Source: an uncultured bacterium
Lineage (GTDB): Bacteria > Bacteroidota > Bacteroidia > Bacteroidales > Paludibacteraceae
Direction of reading: 5' to 3'
DNA length: 6,718 bases
Assembly: GCA_947074225.1 (NCBI GenBank)
Contig: CAMTOX010000108.1
Coordinates: 1 to 6,718, forward strand
Shown: in pieces, positions 1 through 6,628 of the stretch
Position numbering within the stretch: position 1 is the stretch's first letter
Layout of the letters: each line of letters opens with the position of its first letter
Program-made: the position numbers and the translations under genes
The notes under the pieces: generated by a model
The model's input: the letters and a program-made list of their open reading frames with translations, nothing else
Told to the model about the DNA's origin: nothing
The model's database searches: none

Positions 1-335
1 CTTGTACGATGAGCATGGTAAAGATTACACTTACTATATTTCTTATTATTTCTGTTATCAGTGCATTAGGATTAGAAACTACCTCCTTTGCCGCTTTACT
101 AGCCTCTGCCGGTGTTGCTAGTGGTATGGCAGTATCGGGCAATCTGCAAAACTTTGCCGGTGGGTTAGTAATTCTTCTTTTCAAACCTTATAAAGTAGGC
201 GCATGGATAGAATGTCAAGGCGTAGCAGGAACGGTAAAAGAGATTCAGATATTCCATACCATATTGTCTACCGGAGATAATAAGCTTATTTTTATTCCGA
301 ATGGTGCTTTGAGTAGTGGCGTTGTAACAAACTGA
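1..335 (+). CDS. MscS-family mechanosensitive channel, 5' end outside the window and C-terminus missing
   Basis: This is the middle part of a small-conductance mechanosensitive channel, an inner-membrane pore that opens under osmotic downshock. The frame is open to the left edge, so the ATG at 9 is probably internal and the first transmembrane part lies upstream. Counting from that Met, residues 5-27 look like a transmembrane helix. Residues 28-60 are the Gly/Ala-rich pore helix TM3, with the family pattern ending in GNLQNFAGGLVILLFKPYKVG. Residues 62-108 are the start of the beta domain, with GVAGTVKEIQIF and the IPNG motif. The protein then stops at VVTN, just where MscS homologues continue with a Tyr/Phe-Ser and the C-terminal alpha/beta vestibule of roughly 100 residues. 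The TGA at 333 is followed in frame by AAA TAG TAG, and no other frame shows the missing domain before ispD begins 13 bases later. It is probably a 3'-truncated, perhaps non-functional gene. Family assignment is firm; functional status is not. Confidence 0.85.
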   Translation, partial: CTMSMVKITLTIFLIISVISALGLETTSFAALLASAGVASGMAVSGNLQNFAGGLVILLFKPYKVGAWIECQGVAGTVKEIQIFHTILSTGDNKLIFIPNGALSSGVVTN

Positions 336-348
336 AAATAGTAGAAAC

Positions 349-1011
349 ATGGAAAGAGAAGTCATAATTGTGGCGGGAGGAAGCGGTAAACGTATGGCCG
401 GAAACATACCCAAACAGTTCATAGAAGTGAATGGAAAACCCATACTAATGCATACTATGGCATGTTTTCATGATTTCGATAGCAGAATAAAACAAATTTT
501 AGTACTACCAACAAACCAAATAGAATATTGGAAAACACTTTGTACAACCCATCACTTCACTATAGAGCACAAAATTGCCGAGGGTGGAGATGAACGCTTC
601 TTCTCTGTGCAAAATGGACTTAAAATAAGCAATCCTAAGGCATTAATTGCCATTCACGATGCAGTACGTCCATGTGTAGATAAAAACGTTATACACGCTT
701 GCTATTTGGCCGCCGAACTTTATGCAGCGGCAATACCTACATTACCACTCAACGATAGCATCAGAGAACTTACCGACAATGGTAACAAAATGGCCGACCG
801 TTCTCGTTTCTGCATAGTTCAAACGCCACAAGTATTCCAAGGAGAGTTGCTACATCGTGCATATACTCAGCCCTACTCCACTCACTTTACCGACGATGCT
901 TCGGTAGTTGAGGCCACAGGAGTCTCTATTAAACTAGTGCAAGGTAACAGAGAGAATATTAAAATCACCACTCCCATAGATTTAAAACTGGCAGCACTAC
1001 TGCTTCCTTAA
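349..1011 (+). CDS. ispD: 2-C-methyl-D-erythritol 4-phosphate cytidylyltransferase (IspD)
   Basis: IspD is a cytoplasmic enzyme that joins CTP and 2-C-methyl-D-erythritol 4-phosphate to give CDP-methylerythritol and pyrophosphate, the third step of the MEP isoprenoid pathway. At 220 residues it has normal family length and looks intact. The nucleotide-binding loop is at residues 8-24 (VAGGSGKRM, then PKQF), with R15 and K22 aligning with catalytic Arg20 and Lys27 of the E. coli enzyme. Further family motifs are GGDERFFSV (79-87), HDAVRP (103-108, D104 for metal/CTP), D150-R151, QTPQVF (158-163), TDDAS (181-185) and GNRENIKITTPID (199-211, with K205 the likely substrate-binding lysine). The ATG at 349 places the loop at the usual distance from the N-terminus; its leader is A-rich with no clear Shine-Dalgarno, as is common in Bacteroidota. 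It lies 13 bases after the truncated mscS, so it may be co-transcribed with it, and a strong hairpin starts 15 bases after its stop. In Bacteroides, ispD is often followed by recG; that is not so here. Confidence 0.96.
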   Translation: MEREVIIVAGGSGKRMAGNIPKQFIEVNGKPILMHTMACFHDFDSRIKQILVLPTNQIEYWKTLCTTHHFTIEHKIAEGGDERFFSVQNGLKISNPKALIAIHDAVRPCVDKNVIHACYLAAELYAAAIPTLPLNDSIRELTDNGNKMADRSRFCIVQTPQVFQGELLHRAYTQPYSTHFTDDASVVEATGVSIKLVQGNRENIKITTPIDLKLAALLLP

Positions 1012-1026
1012 TACTTCAAGAAATAA

Positions 1027-1072
1027 AAACAGTGAGAGAGCCACTCCTTATGGAGTGGCTCTCTCACTGTTT
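1027..1072 (+). terminator. Perfect 21-bp hairpin after ispD, probably a bidirectional terminator
   Basis: The arms 1027-1047 and 1052-1072 are exact reverse complements (21 bp) around the loop TTAT at 1048-1051. It starts 15 bases after the ispD stop. On the + strand it is followed only by the short T run within GTTTAAAGG, so the U-tract is weak. On the - strand the stem is followed by TTTTTATTT, a good U-tract. It therefore probably ends ispD transcription and also backs up termination of the leftward operon. Structure is seen directly; function is inferred. Confidence 0.8.
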
Positions 1073-1111
1073 AAAGGCATATCTTTCATACCTCTCTACC
1101 ACCTAAAACAA

Positions 1112-1143
1112 TTAGAGCCTGCTAAATAAATAGCAGGCTCTAA
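1112..1143 (-). terminator. 13-bp hairpin terminator after the OmpA-like gene
   Basis: The arms 1112-1124 and 1131-1143 are exact reverse complements (13 bp, with a GC-rich GAGCCTGC core) around a 6-base loop, AATAAA on the + strand. Read on the - strand it begins 13 bases after the stop of the OmpA-like gene and is followed by TTGTTTTAGG, a moderate T-rich tract. This fits an intrinsic terminator for the leftward operon. Its arms are unrelated in sequence to those of the neighbouring 21-bp hairpin. Confidence 0.78.
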
Positions 1144-1156
1144 CCTATTTGTATCC

Positions 1157-2746
1157 TTAAAGGATGGTGAATTCTACACGTCTGTTGATTGCTCTACCTT
1201 CATCGGTTTCGTTTGTTGTGATAGGCTCTTTAGATCCTTTACCACTATAACGCATTCGATTAGATTTGATACCTCTACGTACCATTTCATCATAAACAGC
1301 TTTTGCACGGTCGTGCGATAGTTTTTCGTTATAGGCATCAGAACCTTTACTATCTGTGTGACCGGTAATCTCAATTCGCATTGAAGAGTTCGTATTCAAC
1401 ATATTGAACAATTCAGACAACGAAGCTTCAGATTCTGCCATCTTAATGGTTGCTTTATCAAAGTCAAAGAACAAGTTCTCTAAGATTAACTTAGTGTTAC
1501 GAGGCATTGGCTGCAAGTCAATATAGAAGGTGTCGCTATCAAATCCTTCAATACGTCCTTTATAATCTTGATAACCTAAGCGCGAAATATGCACATTTGC
1601 AGGAACGCTTGTCATCTGTTTAGAAGCCATACCATCTACATCGCTAGTTACAGTAGTGAAGATAGTATCTTTATCGTTTGTAACGCTAGTAAGAGCAATT
1701 TTAGCATCTAAATACTCCCCTGTTTCGCCATCCACAATCATTGCAATATAGAATGGTGGGTCCGGACGAGGAATAACAGGAGGCGGTGGTGGTGGTGGCG
1801 GTGGTGGTGGCGGTGGTGGAGGAACCGGTTTGGGTTTCTCTTCCGCTACGTGAAACGACACCGTAAACTTAGCACCTACAAAGAATGGATTAACATTCTT
1901 ACCACGTGCCTCATTTAGAGACAACACACTATTAAACTTTATTTCTGAAGGTGGTATCACATCTACCACCAATCTATTTGGTTCATTTGCTGGAACATTA
2001 TCTTTACTGATGTTTAAGAAACCGTAGTCGGCATAAAGTGCCAAACGGTAAGAGATCGCACGATTCATCTTTCCCATACGGAATGACTTCATCTCTTTAG
2101 GCATCCAGTCGTCAATGATCATACCGAACTCTGCTGCCGCTGCAACATTAAGCCCAACATTGAAACTACCATTACCCTTCTCCTTTTTGGTAGACAACAA
2201 GTGATTTGGCATCTCTTCAAGATTATCAATCAACTCCTTATCTATAGCATAAGTAGTCACAGTAGAGTGCGAATAATAGGTTCCAAACACCCCAATTCCC
2301 ACTTTTGGTCCTACTAAGAAGTAGTAGTTATCAAATTTACCACCCACAAGGATAGGGATATTAAGAAATCCAGCATTCTGAAACTCCCCAAATTTGCGGA
2401 AGTTATAGAAATAATCCATCACATAATGACCATCGTACAGCAAAGTAGCTTGCAAGTCAAAATCACTATATTTATTATTATTGCCATAATAAGCAAATTC
2501 AAGCCCAGTAGTCAATAAAAACTTCTTTTTGTATCTCCACTCATATGTCAGCCCAAGTTGAACACCTGGTCCACCAATCATCTTTGAGTTCTCAATAGAT
2601 TGGAACAAGGCGGAATAACCAAGGGCTCCCCAGGCATCGATATAATGATCGCCCAGTACTCTTGCATTGGCTCGTGGAATTGTAAAGCCCACAAGGAACA
2701 TCAGTAATAGAGCACCTTTAATAAAAGATTGAAAATGTTTGGTCAT
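1157..2746 (-). CDS. OmpA-family protein: N-terminal beta-barrel, poly-Pro linker, regulatory-like domain, C-terminal OmpA peptidoglycan-binding domain
   Basis: This is a predicted outer-membrane protein that would bind peptidoglycan. Residues 1-29 are a signal peptide (basic start, hydrophobic core, likely cut after ANA). Residues about 31-300 look like a beta-barrel: alternating aromatic/Gly strands, ending with FFVGAKFTVSFHV, which resembles a terminal barrel strand. A linker at 304-331 contains 15 prolines in a row (309-323). Residues 332-413 resemble a small beta-sandwich of the carboxypeptidase-regulatory type (DGETGEYLDAKI, SDVDG, RLGYQDY). Residues 420-529 are an OmpA C-terminal domain: FFDFDKATI, GHTDSKG, YNEKLSHDRA, GKGSKEP and EGRAINRRVEF. 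D465 and R480 have the spacing of the Asp/Arg pair that holds diaminopimelate in Acinetobacter OmpA. The start is chosen for the signal peptide; the leader is AT-rich with no Shine-Dalgarno. It lies 29 bases after the T9SS cargo gene, so it is probably the second gene of an operon. The barrel does not resemble PorP/SprF closely enough to call it that. Confidence 0.9.
   Translation of the reverse strand: MTKHFQSFIKGALLLMFLVGFTIPRANARVLGDHYIDAWGALGYSALFQSIENSKMIGGPGVQLGLTYEWRYKKKFLLTTGLEFAYYGNNNKYSDFDLQATLLYDGHYVMDYFYNFRKFGEFQNAGFLNIPILVGGKFDNYYFLVGPKVGIGVFGTYYSHSTVTTYAIDKELIDNLEEMPNHLLSTKKEKGNGSFNVGLNVAAAAEFGMIIDDWMPKEMKSFRMGKMNRAISYRLALYADYGFLNISKDNVPANEPNRLVVDVIPPSEIKFNSVLSLNEARGKNVNPFFVGAKFTVSFHVAEEKPKPVPPPPPPPPPPPPPPPVIPRPDPPFYIAMIVDGETGEYLDAKIALTSVTNDKDTIFTTVTSDVDGMASKQMTSVPANVHISRLGYQDYKGRIEGFDSDTFYIDLQPMPRNTKLILENLFFDFDKATIKMAESEASLSELFNMLNTNSSMRIEITGHTDSKGSDAYNEKLSHDRAKAVYDEMVRRGIKSNRMRYSGKGSKEPITTNETDEGRAINRRVEFTIL
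1778..1822 (-). repeat. Imperfect CCN triplet repeat encoding 15 consecutive prolines
   Basis: Fifteen CCN codons (CCA, CCG and CCT mixed) stand in a row within the OmpA-like gene and encode residues 309-323. On the + strand it reads as a GGT/GGC-rich triplet tract. The codons are not all identical, so simple slippage is less likely than in a pure repeat, but any change by whole triplets would keep the frame. Such a proline run is expected to stall ribosomes unless EF-P acts. Confidence 0.95.
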
Positions 2747-2775
2747 AGTATAGATTTAAATTCTAAAGAAATCAA

Positions 2776-5700
2776 TTATTGACTCACTACTACTAAGCGA
2801 GATGTTTTTTGCAAACCGTTATCTAAATTCACACGTACTAAATATACACCAGGATATGAAGGTGCACGTAACTCGTTTTCACCATCTACAATATTATAGG
2901 TCATCATCAAAAGGCCAGATGTATTGTACACCTGTACATTACCATAAACTGGTGCAGAAACAACAAACTGTTGGTTCACGATAGTAATTGGAGTAACATT
3001 TATCTCGTCTGGTAATCTTGTTGGACGGAATGGACAAGTATATAGTTCTACTCCATCGGCACGAATAATACGAGCCTGATAGTATGAATCGAAGTTCAAT
3101 TCACCACCACTAACATAGTAGTTCGCCGCAGTAGCACCTTCAATCTGGTTTCCATCACAATACCATTGGTAACTTACAAAATCGTAACCACCATTATATA
3201 GCATATTCTTCAAACCTAATACGTCGTTCCAAAGTTGCTTAATAACCGTTTTAGAGTAATTTACTACAAAACGCATTGGAACATTATATTCACCGCAATC
3301 AAATTTCTCATCTACGAAGTTTATTTCTGCTTCATAAATACCTGCTTTAACTCCCGAAGGTAAGTTAATTTGAATAGTATTTGTAGATAATTCTTGATCT
3401 TCTTGATTTATGAAACCTTGACCTACAGCCTCACCCTTAAAGACTAAGCTATATTTTGTTGGTTCACTACCATTACTCTGGTATGAGATATTGAACAATG
3501 GATCGTCTTCACAAATTTCAGTCATTGGTTCCCATTGAATCTTCATGATTGGATTCACATTCAATTTCAAGTTCACCACGCTATCGCAACCTGCTGTAGT
3601 TTGGAATTTATTCTGATACTCACCAGAAGCGGTTAACACTTGTGCACCAAATTGATATTGTTCGCCTTCACAAATAGTAATCGTATCATTTTGTTCAAAC
3701 AAATCAGAAACGAATAGGCTTAGCTCCATTATACTATCGCAACCTGCAAAAGAGACTAAAGTATCCATATACACGCCCTCTTCAGTATAATCTTTACCAT
3801 TAAAGTTAATTTTACCACCTACACAGATACGCTCTGTACGTTTTGTATGATAAGATTCAATTTTTGGTACTAATACTTGCATTCTGAATGTATCTAAACA
3901 TTCATCTTTTGCCATACTAGCAACCATTGTTACATTAAAGATTCCTCCATCAGGACCGAAATCCATTTCTGGATGTTCTTTCTGCGATTTCTTACCATTA
4001 CCAAAGTCCCAATAATAGATATCTGCCTTTTCGCCTTGTAAGACACCACCTGCAGTCGTTACTACCGATTGGTTTGTGAACTTAATAATATTTTTACAAT
4101 CTTCTGGTTGCCATTTATAAGTTGCTTTTGCTAAAGGCCAACGTGGTACCAACACAGCACTTAAGTCAAAACCACATGCTGGATTAGTTGGATAAATAAC
4201 TCTACAATTATATTCTGTAGTATCGCCTACTGAAGGTCTGAAACAACGATCTAATGAAATTACTGTATATGGATCATTCTTTTTAGTCCAACGGTAGAAG
4301 AAACCTTCAGGAGCACATACACTATCTGGAGTAGCGTCACCACAACTTAATCCTTCCAAAGAACCTTTTGCACAATCTAAAGTAAAGTAAGCATAACCAT
4401 AGTGACCAGACTGACTACAGTCTTTTGTTGTCAAACGCACTTTAACTGTTCTTCCGACATAACTTTGTAAGTTTAGTCCTACTAAGGTCCAATCTTTCCA
4501 ACGAATTATACCATTCACATTCCAGTCGCTAGTATTAGTACCCGGGATAAATGTTGCATCACCACAAGTAGCATCAATCACACCATTATTCTCATTCAAG
4601 ATTTGCAATTGGAAGAATGGTTGTTGTGATTCAGGATGTTCAGGGTCTTCCAATATTACCGCATATTTCATTAATAATATGGTAGAAGAGGAATCCACAG
4701 TAAAGGTATAAGTCAAAGACTCTGCTTCACCACCGGAACGCCAGTTACCTAAACGTACTGAAGCCAAAGAGCCATCTGGAATCATGGTCAAACCATAGTT
4801 CGTTTCCGGGTCACGGTCGTTTATAGTATTTACCGTATGTCGACTGGATTGAGAGAACTGACCATAGTCTACAACACCTGTTACTGCGTATGGATTAGCG
4901 GTAGTACCTGTTGTTGCCAACACATGAGAACCTGTTAAATCAATAAAGTTTATACAACCTTCATTAGTTATCACTAGGAAGTTATGTATTTTTGACCATG
5001 CACTTGTACCTTTATCAGTAGTATCGCAGACTTGACGCACCCAGAAGGTATAACGTCCTTTCTCTAAATCGGTAATCTGACAAGGTGAAGTTTGACCTGT
5101 TAAAACAGTAAAGCCTTCGTTTTGATCTTCATAAGTATTTCTGTACCATACCTCGTAGTTACTTCCTGTGCCATCCCATGTTAAAGTAGCAGTAGTACCA
5201 TAGAGGCTAGCCGAGAAGTTTTCTGGTTTTGCACAATCGCGAGTTGTAATCTCTAAATTATCTATCACGATACTTGGTTCATAAACCATACTACTATTAT
5301 TCTTCCAGATAAACACCAAGCGTGCCGGACGTCCGGTTCCCATTTGTTGGAACGTACCTGTTTTCCATGTTGAAGAACGTACCATCTGTTTACCACCGGT
5401 AATATCAAGGTTTACAGATTGAGCAGCAGAGTTCACCCAAGTAGGTAAAGAGGTATTGGCATTAGTACCCACTGTTTCTGTTGAGTCGGTTACCCAACAA
5501 ACATAGGCAAAGTCCATCTCAAATTCACCATAACATTTCCAATCAAAAGAGATATCGCATTGCACATTAGGAGGTAAAATAAATGTACGAGTAGCTGTTA
5601 CCCAACCTTCACGGTTTACATAAGAAGCTGTTTTACCTGTATCGGGAGAGATATAAAGCGCCGATGGTCCGACATTATAATCGGCACCACCAATAGCCCA

Positions 5701-6381
5701 CTTATTTACACAGTTATTATGGCCACGAAGTGTCCATTTAGCATTTTCTACTGGATCGTCCCAGCCATTAAAATAGTTTAGAGGAGTTGTTTCACGAATA
5801 TAGAAGTTGTCAACACCTCCACCAGGAGCGGTGCCCAAAGAGTTGGCATCGTTCTTCCATACAAAAACAATACGTTGAGGTTGTCCTGTACCTACTAAAG
5901 ATACAGCATATGTTTGCCATCCGCGTTGACCAGATATAGTATTGACAACACTTGAAGTGTGCCAAGCTGGATACACTCCGCCACTACCTGCTGTAATAAC
6001 TTCAGTTGGATCATCTACCACACAAATAGAAAGCTCATCTAAGCCTGCTTCTCCATTGCTTAACCAATCAAAAGATACAGCATGATCTACACCTAAAGGT
6101 AAAGTCACCGTGTAATAAGCGATAACCATAGAGGCTACGGTTTTGTTGTAGTCTGCTGTAGAACCATTATTTGAGATATACAATGATTTACTACCGGTTC
6201 TTTTTATTGCAGAACCAATTATCCAACTATTACCACTTGTGCCATCGTTCATAATTGTCCAACCAGCGGTGTCCGTGGTAGACTCAAACCCACAAGAGTA
6301 ATGAAAAGGTGTTTGAGCTTGTAAGTTCACCGACCACAAACCAAACAACATAACTGAAATAAATAAGTAGAAATGTTTCAT
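2776..6381 (-). CDS. Giant secreted multidomain protein with T9SS type A-like C-terminal sorting domain
   Basis: This is a predicted surface or released protein with no recognisable catalytic domain, probably adhesive or structural. Residues 1-22 are a signal peptide (cut after LQA). Two related beta-jelly-roll domains of the choice-of-anchor J / cleaved-adhesin type follow (about 27-196 and 203-379); each has a SLYIS or ALYIS strand, an SFDW strand, an RIVFVWKN or RLVFIWKN strand and a final VDN or IDN strand. Residues 384-470 look like fibronectin III (TATLTWDG, YEVWYR, YTFWVRQVC). Residues 475-672 form a domain with the signature DCSQSGHYGYAYFTLDC. A Cys-rich stretch follows (678-745), then a PKD-like domain (752-838, YYWDFGNG). 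Two short repeats (850-893, 901-944) each contain GCDS, and two Ig-like segments span about 945-1118. Residues 1128-1201 are the sorting domain (VQVYNTSG, PGVYLVRV, final LVVVSQ). There are 28 cysteines. The ATG gives a full signal peptide; its leader is A-rich with no Shine-Dalgarno. The OmpA-like gene follows 29 bases downstream. Architecture is clear; the ligand and role are unknown. Confidence 0.9.
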   Translation of the reverse strand: MKHFYLFISVMLFGLWSVNLQAQTPFHYSCGFESTTDTAGWTIMNDGTSGNSWIIGSAIKRTGSKSLYISNNGSTADYNKTVASMVIAYYTVTLPLGVDHAVSFDWLSNGEAGLDELSICVVDDPTEVITAGSGGVYPAWHTSSVVNTISGQRGWQTYAVSLVGTGQPQRIVFVWKNDANSLGTAPGGGVDNFYIRETTPLNYFNGWDDPVENAKWTLRGHNNCVNKWAIGGADYNVGPSALYISPDTGKTASYVNREGWVTATRTFILPPNVQCDISFDWKCYGEFEMDFAYVCWVTDSTETVGTNANTSLPTWVNSAAQSVNLDITGGKQMVRSSTWKTGTFQQMGTGRPARLVFIWKNNSSMVYEPSIVIDNLEITTRDCAKPENFSASLYGTTATLTWDGTGSNYEVWYRNTYEDQNEGFTVLTGQTSPCQITDLEKGRYTFWVRQVCDTTDKGTSAWSKIHNFLVITNEGCINFIDLTGSHVLATTGTTANPYAVTGVVDYGQFSQSSRHTVNTINDRDPETNYGLTMIPDGSLASVRLGNWRSGGEAESLTYTFTVDSSSTILLMKYAVILEDPEHPESQQPFFQLQILNENNGVIDATCGDATFIPGTNTSDWNVNGIIRWKDWTLVGLNLQSYVGRTVKVRLTTKDCSQSGHYGYAYFTLDCAKGSLEGLSCGDATPDSVCAPEGFFYRWTKKNDPYTVISLDRCFRPSVGDTTEYNCRVIYPTNPACGFDLSAVLVPRWPLAKATYKWQPEDCKNIIKFTNQSVVTTAGGVLQGEKADIYYWDFGNGKKSQKEHPEMDFGPDGGIFNVTMVASMAKDECLDTFRMQVLVPKIESYHTKRTERICVGGKINFNGKDYTEEGVYMDTLVSFAGCDSIMELSLFVSDLFEQNDTITICEGEQYQFGAQVLTASGEYQNKFQTTAGCDSVVNLKLNVNPIMKIQWEPMTEICEDDPLFNISYQSNGSEPTKYSLVFKGEAVGQGFINQEDQELSTNTIQINLPSGVKAGIYEAEINFVDEKFDCGEYNVPMRFVVNYSKTVIKQLWNDVLGLKNMLYNGGYDFVSYQWYCDGNQIEGATAANYYVSGGELNFDSYYQARIIRADGVELYTCPFRPTRLPDEINVTPITIVNQQFVVSAPVYGNVQVYNTSGLLMMTYNIVDGENELRAPSYPGVYLVRVNLDNGLQKTSRLVVVSQ
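2779..3000 (-). other. Region encoding the T9SS type A-like C-terminal sorting domain
   Basis: Residues 1128-1201 of the large protein have the usual sorting-domain layout: a strand with QFVVSAPVYGNVQVYNTSG, a middle section (ENELRAPSYPGVYLVRVNL) matching the common Leu..Pro-Gly-Val-Tyr-Leu-Val-Arg-Val pattern, and a last strand ending LVVVSQ after a Lys/Arg-containing turn. In the T9SS family this domain directs passage across the outer membrane and is normally cleaved by the PorU sortase. The family match is by eye; type A rather than type B is judged from the PGVYLVRV pattern and the length of about 70 residues. Confidence 0.85.
3550..3834 (-). repeat. Two tandem GCDS-type repeats inside the large cargo protein
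   Basis: Residues 850-893 and 901-944 follow one pattern: a Cys-Gly or Cys-Glu-Gly start (RICVGG, TICEGE), an aromatic strand, a Gly-Val/Glu-Tyr turn (EEGVYMDT, ASGEYQNK), then AGCDSIMELSLFV or AGCDSVVNLKLNV. The DNA shares the exact 14-mer CTATCGCAACCTGC (+ strand) at 3581-3594 and 3734-3747, both encoding the AGCDS part. This is an internal duplication within a beta-rich repeat region, of a kind common in Bacteroidota surface proteins. Confidence 0.8.
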
Positions 6382-6441
6382 AATTTCGTTTTTTAATCAT
6401 TATACTATAATTACAATCCCTCTCTAATATATTGAAAACTA

Positions 6442-6465
6442 TTACATAATATAATCATTATGTAA
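6442..6465. repeat. 9-bp perfect inverted repeat upstream of the cargo gene
   Basis: The arms TTACATAAT (6442-6450) and ATTATGTAA (6457-6465) are exact reverse complements around a 6-base spacer. It lies about 60 bases upstream of the start codon of the large gene. Its low GC makes a stable RNA hairpin unlikely, so a binding site for a dimeric regulator is a possible reading, but chance palindromes are common in such AT-rich DNA. Confidence 0.5.
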
Positions 6466-6556
6466 CAATTAATCGCTTTTTATTCTTTTACTGTAGTTGA
6501 GAATAATGGGAAGGTACTCGATTGCTATATAGAGTTAATCCCCATTTTAAGAACTA

Positions 6557-6564
6557 CAAATTTA
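6557..6564 (-). promoter_or_regulatory. Possible Bacteroidota -7 promoter element
   Basis: Read on the - strand this is TAAATTTG, an exact match to the TAnnTTTG -7 element used by the primary sigma factor in Bacteroides. No TTG stands at the usual 19-21 base spacing upstream (the nearest are 9 and 12 bases away), so the -33 part is poor. If real, the leader would be roughly 170 bases long and include the 9-bp inverted repeat. Confidence 0.3.
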
Positions 6565-6610
6565 TACAAAATTCAACAATACCACTAAAAATATACACAC
6601 TATTTTGAAA

Positions 6611-6628
6611 TTTAACATATTTAACATA
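6611..6628. repeat. 9-bp tandem repeat TTTAACATA x2
   Basis: TTTAACATA occurs at 6611-6619 and again directly at 6620-6628. It sits in the AT-rich region upstream of the cargo gene. No function can be assigned; in DNA of this composition it may be chance. Confidence 0.5.

Noticed and set aside
165..443. Open frame of 92 codons on the - strand across mscS and the start of ispD
   Set aside because: It lies antisense to two clear family members, and its translation shows no recognisable domain.
1153..1165. Short palindrome ATCCTT-A-AAGGAT spanning the stop codon of the OmpA-like gene
   Set aside because: Only 6 bp with a 1-base centre, so it cannot form a proper RNA hairpin loop, and it is partly coding.
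1174..1374. Open frame of 66 codons on the - strand inside the OmpA domain
   Set aside because: It is another frame of the strongly conserved OmpA C-terminal coding region, with no start context or family features.
1778..1822. GGT-rich tract considered as a CRISPR-like or minisatellite array
   Set aside because: There are no spacers and the period is 3 bases in frame; it is simply a proline-codon run.
1157..2746. Calling the OmpA-like protein a PorP/SprF-type partner
   Set aside because: PorP/SprF proteins are barrels without a poly-proline linker and OmpA domain, and I see no specific PorP/SprF motif in the barrel.
2802..2984. Open frame of 60 codons on the + strand within the cargo gene's sorting domain
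   Set aside because: It is antisense to a conserved coding region and low in plausibility (His/Tyr-rich); no supporting leader is seen.
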